Under the pieces are notes generated by a model. That model searched no databases. It saw only the letters and a program-made list of their open reading frames with translations, and was not told where the DNA came from. From Corynebacterium propinquum DSM 44285 (lineage in GTDB: Bacteria; Actinomycetota; Actinomycetes; Mycobacteriales; Mycobacteriaceae), in contig NZ_AQXC01000001.1 in NCBI RefSeq assembly GCF_000375525.1, positions 310,001-374,000 on the forward strand: a stretch of 64,000 nucleotides of DNA, written 5' to 3'. Within the stretch, counting starts at the first letter, position 1. Each line of letters opens with the position of its first letter. Position numbers and translations under genes: made by a program. This document shows, piece after piece, positions 38,767 to 48,600 of the stretch.

Positions 38767-41580
38767 TTAGTTCCTTTCTGCCTGAGGTTCGGCTTCCAGG
38801 GACCGGTCTGCAAGATCCGCATCCGCTCCTGGTTCGCGGGCATCAGCTTCGTCGGAATTCAACCGCGGCATACCCAATAGGTTGAACGCGGCGAGGATCA
38901 TACCGATCACCGCCAGGTACACACCAAGGTCGAACAACAGCGCCGTCGACAAGTGCATGCCCAAGATGTGCGTATCGAGAGGTTTCAGGAAGGATCCTTC
39001 GATAAAGCCCAGCAGGCCGGTGGCAACGGCAATCGTGATGCCGCCGCCAATCAACGCCATATATGGCAGACGGATCTTGGCTTCGGCGTTGGATGGTGCA
39101 GACAGGTAAACCAAGGCGAATCCAGCCGATGCGATCAGCGCAGCAACGAATCCACCACCGGCTTCGTTGTGCCCGCGGAAGAACAGCAGAATCGATAATG
39201 CAACGATAATTGGGCCGACCAGCTTCGTGGTGGCGCGCAAGAACACAGAGTTCGCGCGTGCATCAATTAACGGCGAAGCCTTATCCATGTGCGTGTCGTG
39301 GACCGCCAGCAAACGGTTATTGGACAACAGCACCGCGATTGCGATGCCGGCGACGCCAAGCACGGTCAGCTCGCCCAACGTATCGAAGGCACGGAATTCC
39401 ACCAGGATGACGTTGACGATATTGGAACCGCCCGTGAGCTCTTCGGTTTCGCGCAAGAAATACTCCGAGACATCGGAGATCTCGCGGCGTCCGGTCAGCG
39501 CCAGCACCGCCAACATGGTGGACACACCAACGGCAACCGAAAGCACGATAGACCAAAAGTGTGAACGGCGTGTGTCTGGGGTGAAGTGATCCGGTAGCCG
39601 GTGCAGAATCAGCACCAGCACGCACACGGTCAGAATCTCGACAGTCAACTGGGTGTTCGCCACGTCGGCAGCACCCAAGATGTAGAACCACAGCGTCATG
39701 CCGAAGCCCGCGATCGAGACCACGACCACCACAGTCAGACGAGATTTCGCCATCACGGTAGCCATACAGCCCATTGCCACGAGCAACACAAAAATCCAGT
39801 CGATGGCCCAGGCCCGCTCGCCAACGACCTCTGGCAGATCGTTCAGGGTGAAGATGCCAATCACAGTCAGCGCGATAACACCAAGCAGCGGCAGCACCAG
39901 GTGGCGGCGCATCGACGTCGTGCCGGTTGCGGCAGTGAAATACTTATTACCGGTGTTAATGATGCCTTGACGTAGGAACTCCACCACGTAGAGGCCGGTG
40001 ACCGGGGCACCGAATACGGACATGGCGCGGAACAGCTGATCACGGTTGAGAACCAGCAAGGCACCGACGACGATGATCAGCGCCGACATACCCAGAGCCA
40101 TATTGAATCCGTGCCAAATAGCCAGGTGTACGTGTTGATCGGTACCGGTAACCGCCAACGCGGCATCGTCGACAAGACCGTCGACCGCGCCCGGGTACAG
40201 ACCCAACGCAAGTGTCAGTGCAGCCAACAACGCGGGGATGATCCAGAAGCTCAAGGCGGCTTCTGGCACTGTCTTTTCCACGTCCTGCGCGTCTTTCTTG
40301 CCTGCACCGAAGACACCGATGATGTATTTGAAGGAATACACAAAGGTGAACATCGAAGTCAGTACAATGCCCGCGGTGATGAGGACGTTCATGTTATCGC
40401 CGAATGGTGCCTCCAGCGCCGCCTCGATCAAACCTTCTTTGGAGATGAAGCCGAACAACAGCGGAATTCCGGCCATCGAGGTTGCGGCAATAACGACCAA
40501 GGTCTTGGTCACTGGCATATTCGTGCGCACGTGTTGCAGCTCAGAGTATGACCGCGTACCCGATTCGTGTTCGACGATACCGACCGACATAAACAGCGCG
40601 GCTTTGAAGCAGGCGTGCGCAATGGTGTGCACGATCGCTGCAGTCAGTGCAGCATCGGTGCCGATACCGACGGTGGCGACCAACAGGCCGAGCTGCGACA
40701 TTGTGGAATATGCGAGCAATTCTTTCAGGTCGTCGCGGGTCACTGCCGTCATGGCGCCGAAGGCAGCGGTGAACAAACCGCAGACGATCAGCAAGATATT
40801 CCAGATTGCTACCTCGCCAAACAGTGGCGAATAGCGCAAAATCAAGTAGATACCAGCCTTGACCATGGCTGCGGCGTGCAGATAGGCCGAGACCGGCGCG
40901 ATAGCCACCATCGAGTCCGGCAACCAAGCCTGGAACGGGAATTGTGCAGACTTCGTAAACGCTGCACCCGCGACCAAGATGGCCACTACGGTCAAGGTTC
41001 CAGGGTTGTCCGCCCAGTAATCGGACGCAATGACTTCACTGAGCTGCATCGTGCCCGTCGATACGGACATGATGATGGTGGCAGTCAACAGCAACAGACC
41101 ACCCAGCACCGTGACCAGGAGGGTACGGATGGCTGGCTGATGCCCCTTCTCACCGGAGTTCCCGATAAGGAAGAAGGAACACAGCGTCGTCATTTCCCAA
41201 GCAACATAGAAGACGAAAAGGTTATCGGTGGTCACCAACAACGCCATCGCCGCTGCGAAGCCTGTAATGAAGAAATAGAACGCTGAGTCCTTGTGGTGCA
41301 GGTAGCGGGTGGAATACATCAACACCCCGGCACCAATCACCAAGACCAACAGCAAAAAAACGAACGAGAGACCGTCGAGGCGGATATTAAAGTCCACGCC
41401 CAACGACGGTATCCACGACGTTGATTCCGTGTGTACCCCGTCGTAGACGGAAACCGCCATAACGGTTGCAATGATTAGCGGTAGCGCCAACACCCAACCC
41501 GCGTTTCGGCCTAGTAGGCGCGAACACAGCGGGGCGCTGGCCACCGTCACCCCGAGTAGCGCTAATAAGGAAAAAATCAT
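38767..41580 (-). CDS. mrpA: Na+/H+ antiporter subunit A, fused with subunit B (MrpA/MnhA)
   Basis: Largest subunit, homologous to NuoL and NuoJ. It is 937 aa. The N-terminal 500 residues form the antiporter domain: YVAWEMTTLCSFFLIG with the conserved Glu, SAQFPFQAWLPDSMVAIAPV, and HIAHACFKAALF-like helices. The C-terminal part (about 770-905: FFRGHNEAGGGFVAALIASA) is the MrpB domain, explaining why no separate mrpB exists; this A-B fusion is normal in many actinobacteria. A 30-residue acidic tail ends the protein. First gene of the six-gene operon; the short 24-bp gap to ftsY suggests read-through from ftsY or a promoter inside it. Confidence 0.95.
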   Translation of the reverse strand: MIFSLLALLGVTVASAPLCSRLLGRNAGWVLALPLIIATVMAVSVYDGVHTESTSWIPSLGVDFNIRLDGLSFVFLLLVLVIGAGVLMYSTRYLHHKDSAFYFFITGFAAAMALLVTTDNLFVFYVAWEMTTLCSFFLIGNSGEKGHQPAIRTLLVTVLGGLLLLTATIIMSVSTGTMQLSEVIASDYWADNPGTLTVVAILVAGAAFTKSAQFPFQAWLPDSMVAIAPVSAYLHAAAMVKAGIYLILRYSPLFGEVAIWNILLIVCGLFTAAFGAMTAVTRDDLKELLAYSTMSQLGLLVATVGIGTDAALTAAIVHTIAHACFKAALFMSVGIVEHESGTRSYSELQHVRTNMPVTKTLVVIAATSMAGIPLLFGFISKEGLIEAALEAPFGDNMNVLITAGIVLTSMFTFVYSFKYIIGVFGAGKKDAQDVEKTVPEAALSFWIIPALLAALTLALGLYPGAVDGLVDDAALAVTGTDQHVHLAIWHGFNMALGMSALIIVVGALLVLNRDQLFRAMSVFGAPVTGLYVVEFLRQGIINTGNKYFTAATGTTSMRRHLVLPLLGVIALTVIGIFTLNDLPEVVGERAWAIDWIFVLLVAMGCMATVMAKSRLTVVVVVSIAGFGMTLWFYILGAADVANTQLTVEILTVCVLVLILHRLPDHFTPDTRRSHFWSIVLSVAVGVSTMLAVLALTGRREISDVSEYFLRETEELTGGSNIVNVILVEFRAFDTLGELTVLGVAGIAIAVLLSNNRLLAVHDTHMDKASPLIDARANSVFLRATTKLVGPIIVALSILLFFRGHNEAGGGFVAALIASAGFALVYLSAPSNAEAKIRLPYMALIGGGITIAVATGLLGFIEGSFLKPLDTHILGMHLSTALLFDLGVYLAVIGMILAAFNLLGMPRLNSDEADAREPGADADLADRSLEAEPQAERN

Positions 41581-41604
41581 CGTCGCTTAGGTTATCACGT
41601 TCAG

Positions 41605-43287
41605 CTAACGCTCATTTCCCAAGAGCGCGTCGACAAAAGACTCGATTTCGAACGGCGCCAAATCATCTGCACCTTCGCCCAAGCCAACGAGTTTGACCGG
41701 AACACCAAGTTCTTCTTGCACCTGGAAGACAATGCCTCCCTTAGCGGTGCCATCGAGCTTGGTCAACACCACGCCGCTGATGTCGACGACCTCCCGGAAT
41801 ACACGAGCCTGCGCCAAACCATTCTGGCCGACGGTCGCATCGATGACCAGCAAAACCTCGTCGACTTCCGCTTTCTTCTCGATGACGCGTTTGACCTTGC
41901 CCAACTGGTCCATCAGGTTATTCGACGTGTGCAAGCGGCCTGCGGTATCGACCAAGACCACGTCAACGCCCTCGTCGACGCCGGTGGCGACTGCATCGAA
42001 GGCGACCGAGGCTGGGTCTGCTCCTTCAGCGCCACGCACGGTGGTTGCGCCCACACGTCGTCCCCAGGTTTCCAGTTGGTCCGCCGCTGCCGCACGGAAG
42101 GTATCCGCGGCACCAAAGACAACATCGTGGCCCATGGCGACCAACACGCGCCCGAGTTTGCCCGTGGTCGTCGTTTTGCCTGTGCCGTTAACGCCGACGA
42201 TCATGGCGACGGCTGGCTTTCCGTCGTGCGGCATGGCTTTGATGGAGCGGTCCATCTCTGGCTTACCGACTTCGATGAGAGCCTCACGCAGCATCGCACG
42301 GGCTTCGGCTTCACTCGACACACCACGCTCTGCGATTTTGTCGCGCAGCAAGTCGGTGACTTTCATGGTGGCGTTGGTTCCCAGATCCGCCATGATCAGG
42401 GTGTCTTCAATTTCTTCCCAGGCGTCCTCGTCCAGATCACCTGCGGTGAGAAGCCCCAGGACGCCCTGCCCGATCGCGCTTTGCGACTTAGATAGACGCC
42501 CGCGCAGCTTCGACAGACGCCCCGCCGCCGGCGCAATGTCTTCTTTGGACGCAATGTCTGCTGCTTTGGGCGCAGCGTCTTCTTTCACAGCAGGCTCTAC
42601 TGCTGGCTCCGGCGCAGGCTCAGCTTCTTCTGATTGAGCTTCTTCTGACTCAACCTGTTCTGGCCCAGCTTCGTGCTCGGCTACGGGCTCGGACTCGACG
42701 TCCGGCTTTGCCTCGCTCGAAGTTTCCGGTTCGGTCTCTTCAGCGTCTTCTGCGGGCTCCCCTACCGGCTCCGCGGTGTCCGGTTCTGTTTTCTTATCCT
42801 GCGCTTCAGATTCAGCTTGAGCCGCTTCAGGTTGAGCCTTTTCAGGTCGAGCTTCTGCAACCTCAGCAGATTCAACAACGGACTCATCCGCATGCGCTTC
42901 ATCCGGTGTTTCAACCGGCTCTTGTGCTTCCGGCTTTTCTTCCGCCAGTGGCTCACGCGGCTCACGTGGCACAGTTGTCGGCTCTTGTGGCTCCGGCTTA
43001 ACAACTGGCTGCTTCTCGCCTGCCCCTCCAGAAGCAAAATTAAAACCACCGGTGGCTTGGTAATTACCGGATTTTTGCTGTTGCGTCAGCTGTTTCGGTT
43101 CCTCGGCATCCTCACCACCGAAACGGACTGTCTTCGACTTTTTACGCTTGGTACCAACGATGAGCGCAATGATGACGATCAGCGCCAGCACAACAGCGGC
43201 GACGATCACCCAAAACGCGACGGCATTGTTTGTCGCAAAATCAACGAGACTATCCCACCATGATTCTGAAGTATTCATGGTCTCCAT
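41605..43287 (-). CDS. ftsY: Signal recognition particle receptor FtsY
   Basis: Membrane-associated SRP receptor GTPase. It is 560 aa. An N-terminal transmembrane helix (about 22-44) is followed by a basic KRKKSK stop, then about 200 residues of very acidic Glu/Ala/Pro-rich linker with near-repeats of EPE/EAQ type (about 60-245). The NG domain at about 255-560 has GVNGTGKTTTTGKLG, DTAGRLHTSNNLM and LTKLDGTAKGG. I chose the ATG at 43287 with AGGAAGG 8 nt upstream; this site is inside the end of the HNH endonuclease gene, which overlaps by 38 bp. The ATG at 43278 is an alternative. Confidence 0.96.
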   Translation of the reverse strand: METMNTSESWWDSLVDFATNNAVAFWVIVAAVVLALIVIIALIVGTKRKKSKTVRFGGEDAEEPKQLTQQQKSGNYQATGGFNFASGGAGEKQPVVKPEPQEPTTVPREPREPLAEEKPEAQEPVETPDEAHADESVVESAEVAEARPEKAQPEAAQAESEAQDKKTEPDTAEPVGEPAEDAEETEPETSSEAKPDVESEPVAEHEAGPEQVESEEAQSEEAEPAPEPAVEPAVKEDAAPKAADIASKEDIAPAAGRLSKLRGRLSKSQSAIGQGVLGLLTAGDLDEDAWEEIEDTLIMADLGTNATMKVTDLLRDKIAERGVSSEAEARAMLREALIEVGKPEMDRSIKAMPHDGKPAVAMIVGVNGTGKTTTTGKLGRVLVAMGHDVVFGAADTFRAAAADQLETWGRRVGATTVRGAEGADPASVAFDAVATGVDEGVDVVLVDTAGRLHTSNNLMDQLGKVKRVIEKKAEVDEVLLVIDATVGQNGLAQARVFREVVDISGVVLTKLDGTAKGGIVFQVQEELGVPVKLVGLGEGADDLAPFEIESFVDALLGNER

Positions 43288-44833
43288 TCTGGCAGCCTTC
43301 CTTGTTTTTTACATGCGCAGCCCCAAAATTGTCCCGCACTGACTCTCGACGCAGTTTCGCTCCTGACGATTTCTTCGCTGCTGATGACTCATTAGTAGCG
43401 AATTTACCGTTGGCATACCGGTGCCCAACTCTGCCGGTTACCGGATCTCTTTCTGCATGCCCCATATTGTTGTGCCCATCATGTTTGTCGTTGTTATCAA
43501 CATGATGTGATCTGCACAAAAGGGTTAGATTCTCTATATCGGTAACACCACCTGCCAGCCACGGATCCAGATGATGCACATCGCATTCGTACCAATACGC
43601 TGCGCATCCCGGGTAAGTACAAGTCAATTCCGTCGTTGCCAGCGCAAGCTTTTGATACAAACTTGCGCTGCGCTTGCCTTTCGCCAGCGCCAACGGAAGT
43701 GACGCATTGTTGTCAGTCAAGGCCACGAAGTCATGTGTTCCGGCTTGCAAAGCTAATAGATCGGCTGGTGTGAGCTGATCCCCAGTTCCGGTGGTGAACA
43801 ACGTCGATCCCGTCATGTTTTCCACTTCAGCCACCGTCGTGGTGACAATAATGCTGCTCACACCACCATTGTGTGTTTGCCGGTAACGGTCGACATCAAC
43901 GCAGAGATCCGCAAGCTTGTCGACGCGGCGCTGCGCCAGCGTACGCGGGTCCGTCGACTCATCGGCTTTACTGGTTCCGCACCCAAGCACAGCCTTGACG
44001 ACGGCTGCACGCTTGGCATCAAGGTAGCCGGAAAAACGCACGCCACCGTAGCGATCTGGCTCGGAAAACCGCAAACCACGGCGCCGAGAGGCTGCATCAC
44101 GTCCGCGTAACAACGCGCGATCATCGACCTCTGTATTGGCTTCCCACACGCGCTCGGCCAGCCATGCACGCAAATCCCGGAGACCACGACCATCGTGATA
44201 TTCCCCGATGGCTTCTCGCATAACCTCCACCTGCGATACCAATGCGAAAGGCAGCAAGTGTTTTACTTCGCGGCGAATAGCAGCGAGCACATGTTCCGGC
44301 ACCGCAGCGTCGGTGTGTGCACGTAGCACGTCATGTTGGGCCGCACGAGCATTGTCATCACGAGAATCCATCTGTTCGCGAATCTCGCCCCGCTCAGCGT
44401 CGTCAAGACCAAGCGATGCAAGTTTGTCCTCGTCGACAGTGGTGCACGGCTCGTCGAAAAGCAACGCGGCCTGATCCAAACGGCCTTGCGCCAGCGCACG
44501 GGACAGGCCAAGCACTTGCATCAGGTACTGAATGGGCTTGGAAGATCCAACGATGCGCCCAGCATCCGCGGCTACCACAGCCTGCGCGAAATAGGCATCC
44601 AACAGGGTTTTCTTTGCGGCCACCACTTCTAGCTTTTCAAAAGCGTCTCGCAGGTCAGAAAACTGAGCACCGTTGTCGAAAAGCGTTTCTTGCAGCTCCG
44701 CAAATCCTGCGGCGATCTTGTCGACGCCCGACGCTAAACGTTGCGCAACCGGAGAAGACGAGCCCTTCGTGCGGCATTCCCACGCTATTGCCCAGGCCAG
44801 GCAGGAAGAGAATCGCCGTATTGTTCGATCCAC
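43250..44833 (-). CDS. DUF222 / HNH endonuclease domain protein (13E12 repeat family)
   Basis: 527 aa. The N-terminal two thirds is the DUF222 domain of the mycobacterial REP13E12 family. The C-terminal HNH part carries CTYPGCAAYWYECDVHHLDPW, then NLTLLCRSHHVDNNDKH, with paired Cys and the His-His/Asn/His metal site. Such genes are often present in several copies and associated with mobile DNA; activity is mostly untested. The start is uncertain: the only good upstream codon is a GTG at 44833, inside the end of the betaine-binding protein gene, with a poor ribosome-binding site. The 3' end runs 38 bp into ftsY. Confidence 0.85.
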   Translation of the reverse strand: MDRTIRRFSSCLAWAIAWECRTKGSSSPVAQRLASGVDKIAAGFAELQETLFDNGAQFSDLRDAFEKLEVVAAKKTLLDAYFAQAVVAADAGRIVGSSKPIQYLMQVLGLSRALAQGRLDQAALLFDEPCTTVDEDKLASLGLDDAERGEIREQMDSRDDNARAAQHDVLRAHTDAAVPEHVLAAIRREVKHLLPFALVSQVEVMREAIGEYHDGRGLRDLRAWLAERVWEANTEVDDRALLRGRDAASRRRGLRFSEPDRYGGVRFSGYLDAKRAAVVKAVLGCGTSKADESTDPRTLAQRRVDKLADLCVDVDRYRQTHNGGVSSIIVTTTVAEVENMTGSTLFTTGTGDQLTPADLLALQAGTHDFVALTDNNASLPLALAKGKRSASLYQKLALATTELTCTYPGCAAYWYECDVHHLDPWLAGGVTDIENLTLLCRSHHVDNNDKHDGHNNMGHAERDPVTGRVGHRYANGKFATNESSAAKKSSGAKLRRESVRDNFGAAHVKNKEGCQNGDHEYFRIMVG

Positions 44834-45663
44834 TCAGCAATCGCTTTTTGCTCTTCGCCCTCGTCATATTTGTTCAGCAGCAGATCCTCGAGCGCACCAT
44901 ATTCCTCGTCAGACAGCGAAATCTCAGAAATCCACTGCGCCAACTCCGGATGCTCAGCGGAAAAGTCCGGCCGCGCCAGGGTGTGCAAGCCTTCCGGCTC
45001 CCCCAGCGCGCCCTTCGGGTCAGCCAAATCCTTCACCGGATAGGAATTATTCGCCCAGTACGGCCGCCACAAAGTCACCACAACATCGCGGTGCTCAGCG
45101 ATCGCGTCGTCCAGCTCAGCCAACATGGCGGGAGTCGACGAGGTTTTCAACGTGTACGCGTCCAAACCATATTCCGGCATAACCTCGTTTTGCACGACGT
45201 TAACCACACCAGAACCAGCTTCAATTCCGATGATATCGCCGTCGAAACGGGCTTCCGCGCCAACCAAATCCTCAATGGAATCCAGCTCGCTATATTCGGG
45301 AACAGCCAAGGTCAATCGGGCATTGGGGAAGAAAACCCCGACGTCTTCAATATTGTCTTTGAAACGCTCCCACTGATCCTTGTTGGTGCGTTCCGGCCAG
45401 CTCGACGGCACAATATCAATATCGCCATTGGACACGGCCGTATACACCGCCGCGACATCGTTGACCTCTGTGTGCTCGAAACTATAGCCGTGCTCGGAAG
45501 CGACATGCTCGATCAAATTGGCCATGAGCAGCATATCGCTCCACGCTGTCATATAACCGAGGGTTAGTTCCTTGTCATCCCCCTCAGCAGATTCGTTCGA
45601 ACACGCCGCCAGCGCCACCGAAGCAGCCGCCAGCATGGATACAAATGCTATTTTCTTTTTCAC
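44785..45663 (-). CDS. Glycine betaine/choline-type ABC transporter substrate-binding lipoprotein
   Basis: 292 aa. Lipobox ALAAC (Cys21) gives a membrane-anchored binding protein. The mature part is an OpuAC-type fold: LGYMTAWSDMLLMANLIEHV, DIVPSSWPERTNKDQW, VTLWRPYWANN; the Trp residues are those that cage quaternary amines in this family. No permease or ATPase gene is adjacent, so it must work with a transporter encoded elsewhere. The stop lies inside the possible start region of the HNH gene. Ligand specificity (betaine, proline betaine, choline) cannot be read. Confidence 0.9.
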   Translation of the reverse strand: MKKKIAFVSMLAAASVALAACSNESAEGDDKELTLGYMTAWSDMLLMANLIEHVASEHGYSFEHTEVNDVAAVYTAVSNGDIDIVPSSWPERTNKDQWERFKDNIEDVGVFFPNARLTLAVPEYSELDSIEDLVGAEARFDGDIIGIEAGSGVVNVVQNEVMPEYGLDAYTLKTSSTPAMLAELDDAIAEHRDVVVTLWRPYWANNSYPVKDLADPKGALGEPEGLHTLARPDFSAEHPELAQWISEISLSDEEYGALEDLLLNKYDEGEEQKAIAEWIEQYGDSLPAWPGQ

Positions 45664-45686
45664 ACCGCTAGTCTACGTGCCGCCTG

Positions 45687-48600
45687 CTACCCGCGCGCCA
45701 AGCGCTGCGAAAGCACATGCGTAATACCGTCCGAGCGCATCGTCACGCCATAGAGCACATTCGCGACATCCATCGTCGGCTTCTGGTGCGTGATCACAAT
45801 CAGCTGCGAATCCTTACGCAGCTCCTCAAACAACGCCAGCAGCCGTCGCAGATTCACATCATCCAGCGCAGCTTCCACCTCGTCCATCACATAAAACGGC
45901 GACGGGCGGGCCCGGAAAATCGCCACCAGCATCGCCAGCGCGGTCAGCGATTTTTCACCACCGGATAGCAGCGACAGCCGCTTCACTTTCTTACCCGGCG
46001 GCCGGGCCTCCACCTCGATACCCGTGGTGAGCATGTCGTCTGGCTCGGTCAACAGCAAGCGCGCCTCGCCACCCGGAAACAGCGTGGCGAACACGCGCGG
46101 GAATTCCGCTTCCACGTCTTTCCAAGCCTGCGTAAACAACTCCAGGATTTGCTGGTCGACGTCCGCGATCATATTTTGCAGGTCGTGCCGAGTCTGGATG
46201 ACGTCGTCGAGTTGTTGCGACAGATAGTTGTAGCGTTCTTCCATCGCTTTGAATTCCTCGAGCGCCAGCGGGTTGACCTTGCCCAAAGCTCCCAAGTCCT
46301 TTTCGGCACGCTTGAGCCGTCTGGTTTCTGCCGCCCGATCGAAATCCTCACCGGGGCTGTACTCGCGCACCAGGTCCTCGATCGCAATGCCCAATTGCTC
46401 GCCTGCTTTATTCTCGGCTTCTTCCACGCGCACGGATGCCTGCGAGGCTTCCATGTCGGCTTGGTGGAATTCCTTCGTCGCCGCATCCAACGCCCGCCGC
46501 GCCGCGGACACTTCCGAGCGCACCGCATTCAACCGGGTAGTCGTCTCAGTGCGCCGGGCAGTCAGCTCATCACGACGACGCGCAGCCTGGTCGGTCGCGT
46601 CCTCGGCCCGTTCCGCAATCTCCCGCGCATGCCCCAGCACCGCTTCGGCCAACTCTGCCTGCTGCTTGCGCCGCGCCATCGCTTGCTCGTGCCTGCGCTT
46701 GGCCACCCGCTCATGTTCTGCTTGCCGACGCAGCGCATCGCCTTTTCCTTGCGCCTGCCCAGCCCGGTCTTGCGCACTGCGTGCGGCCACCACAGCATCC
46801 ATCTCCCGCGCTTTGGCCGCAGATAACGCAGCTTGTGCCTCCTGGCGCTGCTGGGCCAGAGATTCAGTTTCTTCGTCCACCTCGCCTGCACCGTCAGCCC
46901 CGGCGGCGCCACCGTGCTTGTCGACGCGCGCAAGCCGCTCGCTGACCTCCCGGTGTTGGGCTTCCAGCTTTTCGCTGCGCGCGCGTGCCTGTTCGGCGCG
47001 TTCGGCGGCGGTCTCATATTCGCGGGTATAGCGTTCCACCTGCTGGCGCACGCGTTGTTCTTCCCGCTCTGCGGATTGAATATCTGTATCGTGTTCGCGC
47101 AATGCCGCACCATGGTGCGCGGAATCCAGGCGGGCTTCTTCCGCGGATTGCTTGGCGCCTTCGATCGTGCCGGACAGCTGTTCTAACTCGGCTTGTGCGA
47201 CGCGCAAACCCTGCTGAGCCTTCGCGATCTCTGAGCTTCGCTCCACCGCCGAACCCGCGTGTGAGCCAACTTCGACCCAACCTTCACCGACCAACAGCCC
47301 GTCGCGGGTCACCGCCCGCAATCGTGGGTCTTCGGCAATCAGCTCTACCGCGGCCAAATAATCTTCGGCCACGACGACGTCGGCAAGCACCCGGCCGACC
47401 GCCACTGCCACCGAAGAGTCAACGGTGATGTGATCGACCAACCACTCGGCCTGCACTGTGGTATCCACGTGCCACGCAGCACCGTCGCGGCTGGTATCTA
47501 CCAATACCGCGCGCGTGGAATCACCCGCACCAGCAAGTAACTCGGCCGAAACGGGACCAGCCAATGCTTTCGCGTACTCACCCAAGGCGGCAGACAGCGC
47601 AGCTTCCCATCCGGCATCCGCACGCACGAGATCCACCAGGTCATGCCAAGAATCATCCAGGTGCTCGCGGATGTCTTGTTGTGGTGCCTGCGCCTGCAAC
47701 GTGTCGATGCGCGATTGCAGGGTATAGACTATGCGCTCGCGTTCCCGTTGGTTTTCGCGTAGCTCGTCCAAGCGCTGCTCGGCAGCCTTCGATTCCGAGT
47801 TGGCCTGCTGCGCACGCATCGCCAGATTTTCCCGCTGCCCGCGCAAGTCCTTGGTTTGCGACGCCCAGTCGCGGGCTTCCGCACGTACTTCCCGCAGGCG
47901 CGCGCGAGCTTCCGTCCCAGTTTCTTCTGCACGCGCCAAATTCTCGCGGGCACTGGCCAGTTGCTGCGCAATCGATTCTTCTTCTGCGACAAGGCGCACC
48001 ACGCCTTCGCGTCGATCAGATTCTGCGCGCAACCGCGCCAAGTGCTCACGTTCGGCAACCTGCACCGTCTCGTTAAGCTCGGCGACTTCCTCGCGGATTT
48101 CTTCAAGCTCTTCTGCCGCCACCTCAGCGGCCTCGACGAGTTCTTCGTGTTCCTCGTCTGCACGCTGCGCACGGGCTTCCAGGTCATCCGGATCCTGCCC
48201 AGAATATGGCGTGATATTTCCGGTATTGCGGGCGCGGTCGGCGGCGATCCGCACGGTGGCAGCTATGCGCTCACTCAGCGCAGACAGCCGAAACCACAAG
48301 TTTTGTGCTGCTTGTTCTGCCGGAGTGACCTGCGAGAGCTGCGCTTCGGCTTCGGATTGGCGGGATTCTGCTTCTTCCAGGTGTTCCTGATTGGTATCCA
48401 CCCGGGCACGGAGTTCTTCGGCTGTGGCTGCGGCCTGTTCTGCTTGCTCGCGCAACCGCACAATCTTCTCGCCGGCCAGCACCAACCGGGACTCACGCAC
48501 TTCTGCCTGCACAGTCGCAGCTTTGCGCGCAGTCTCGGCTTGGCGTGCCAGCGGCTTGAGCTGTTTCGATAGCTCGTCGGTAAGATCCTGCAGCCGGTCC

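Noticed and set aside
41693..42637. 314-aa plus-strand frame
   Set aside because: Antisense of ftsY, Ser/Thr/Ala-rich shadow.
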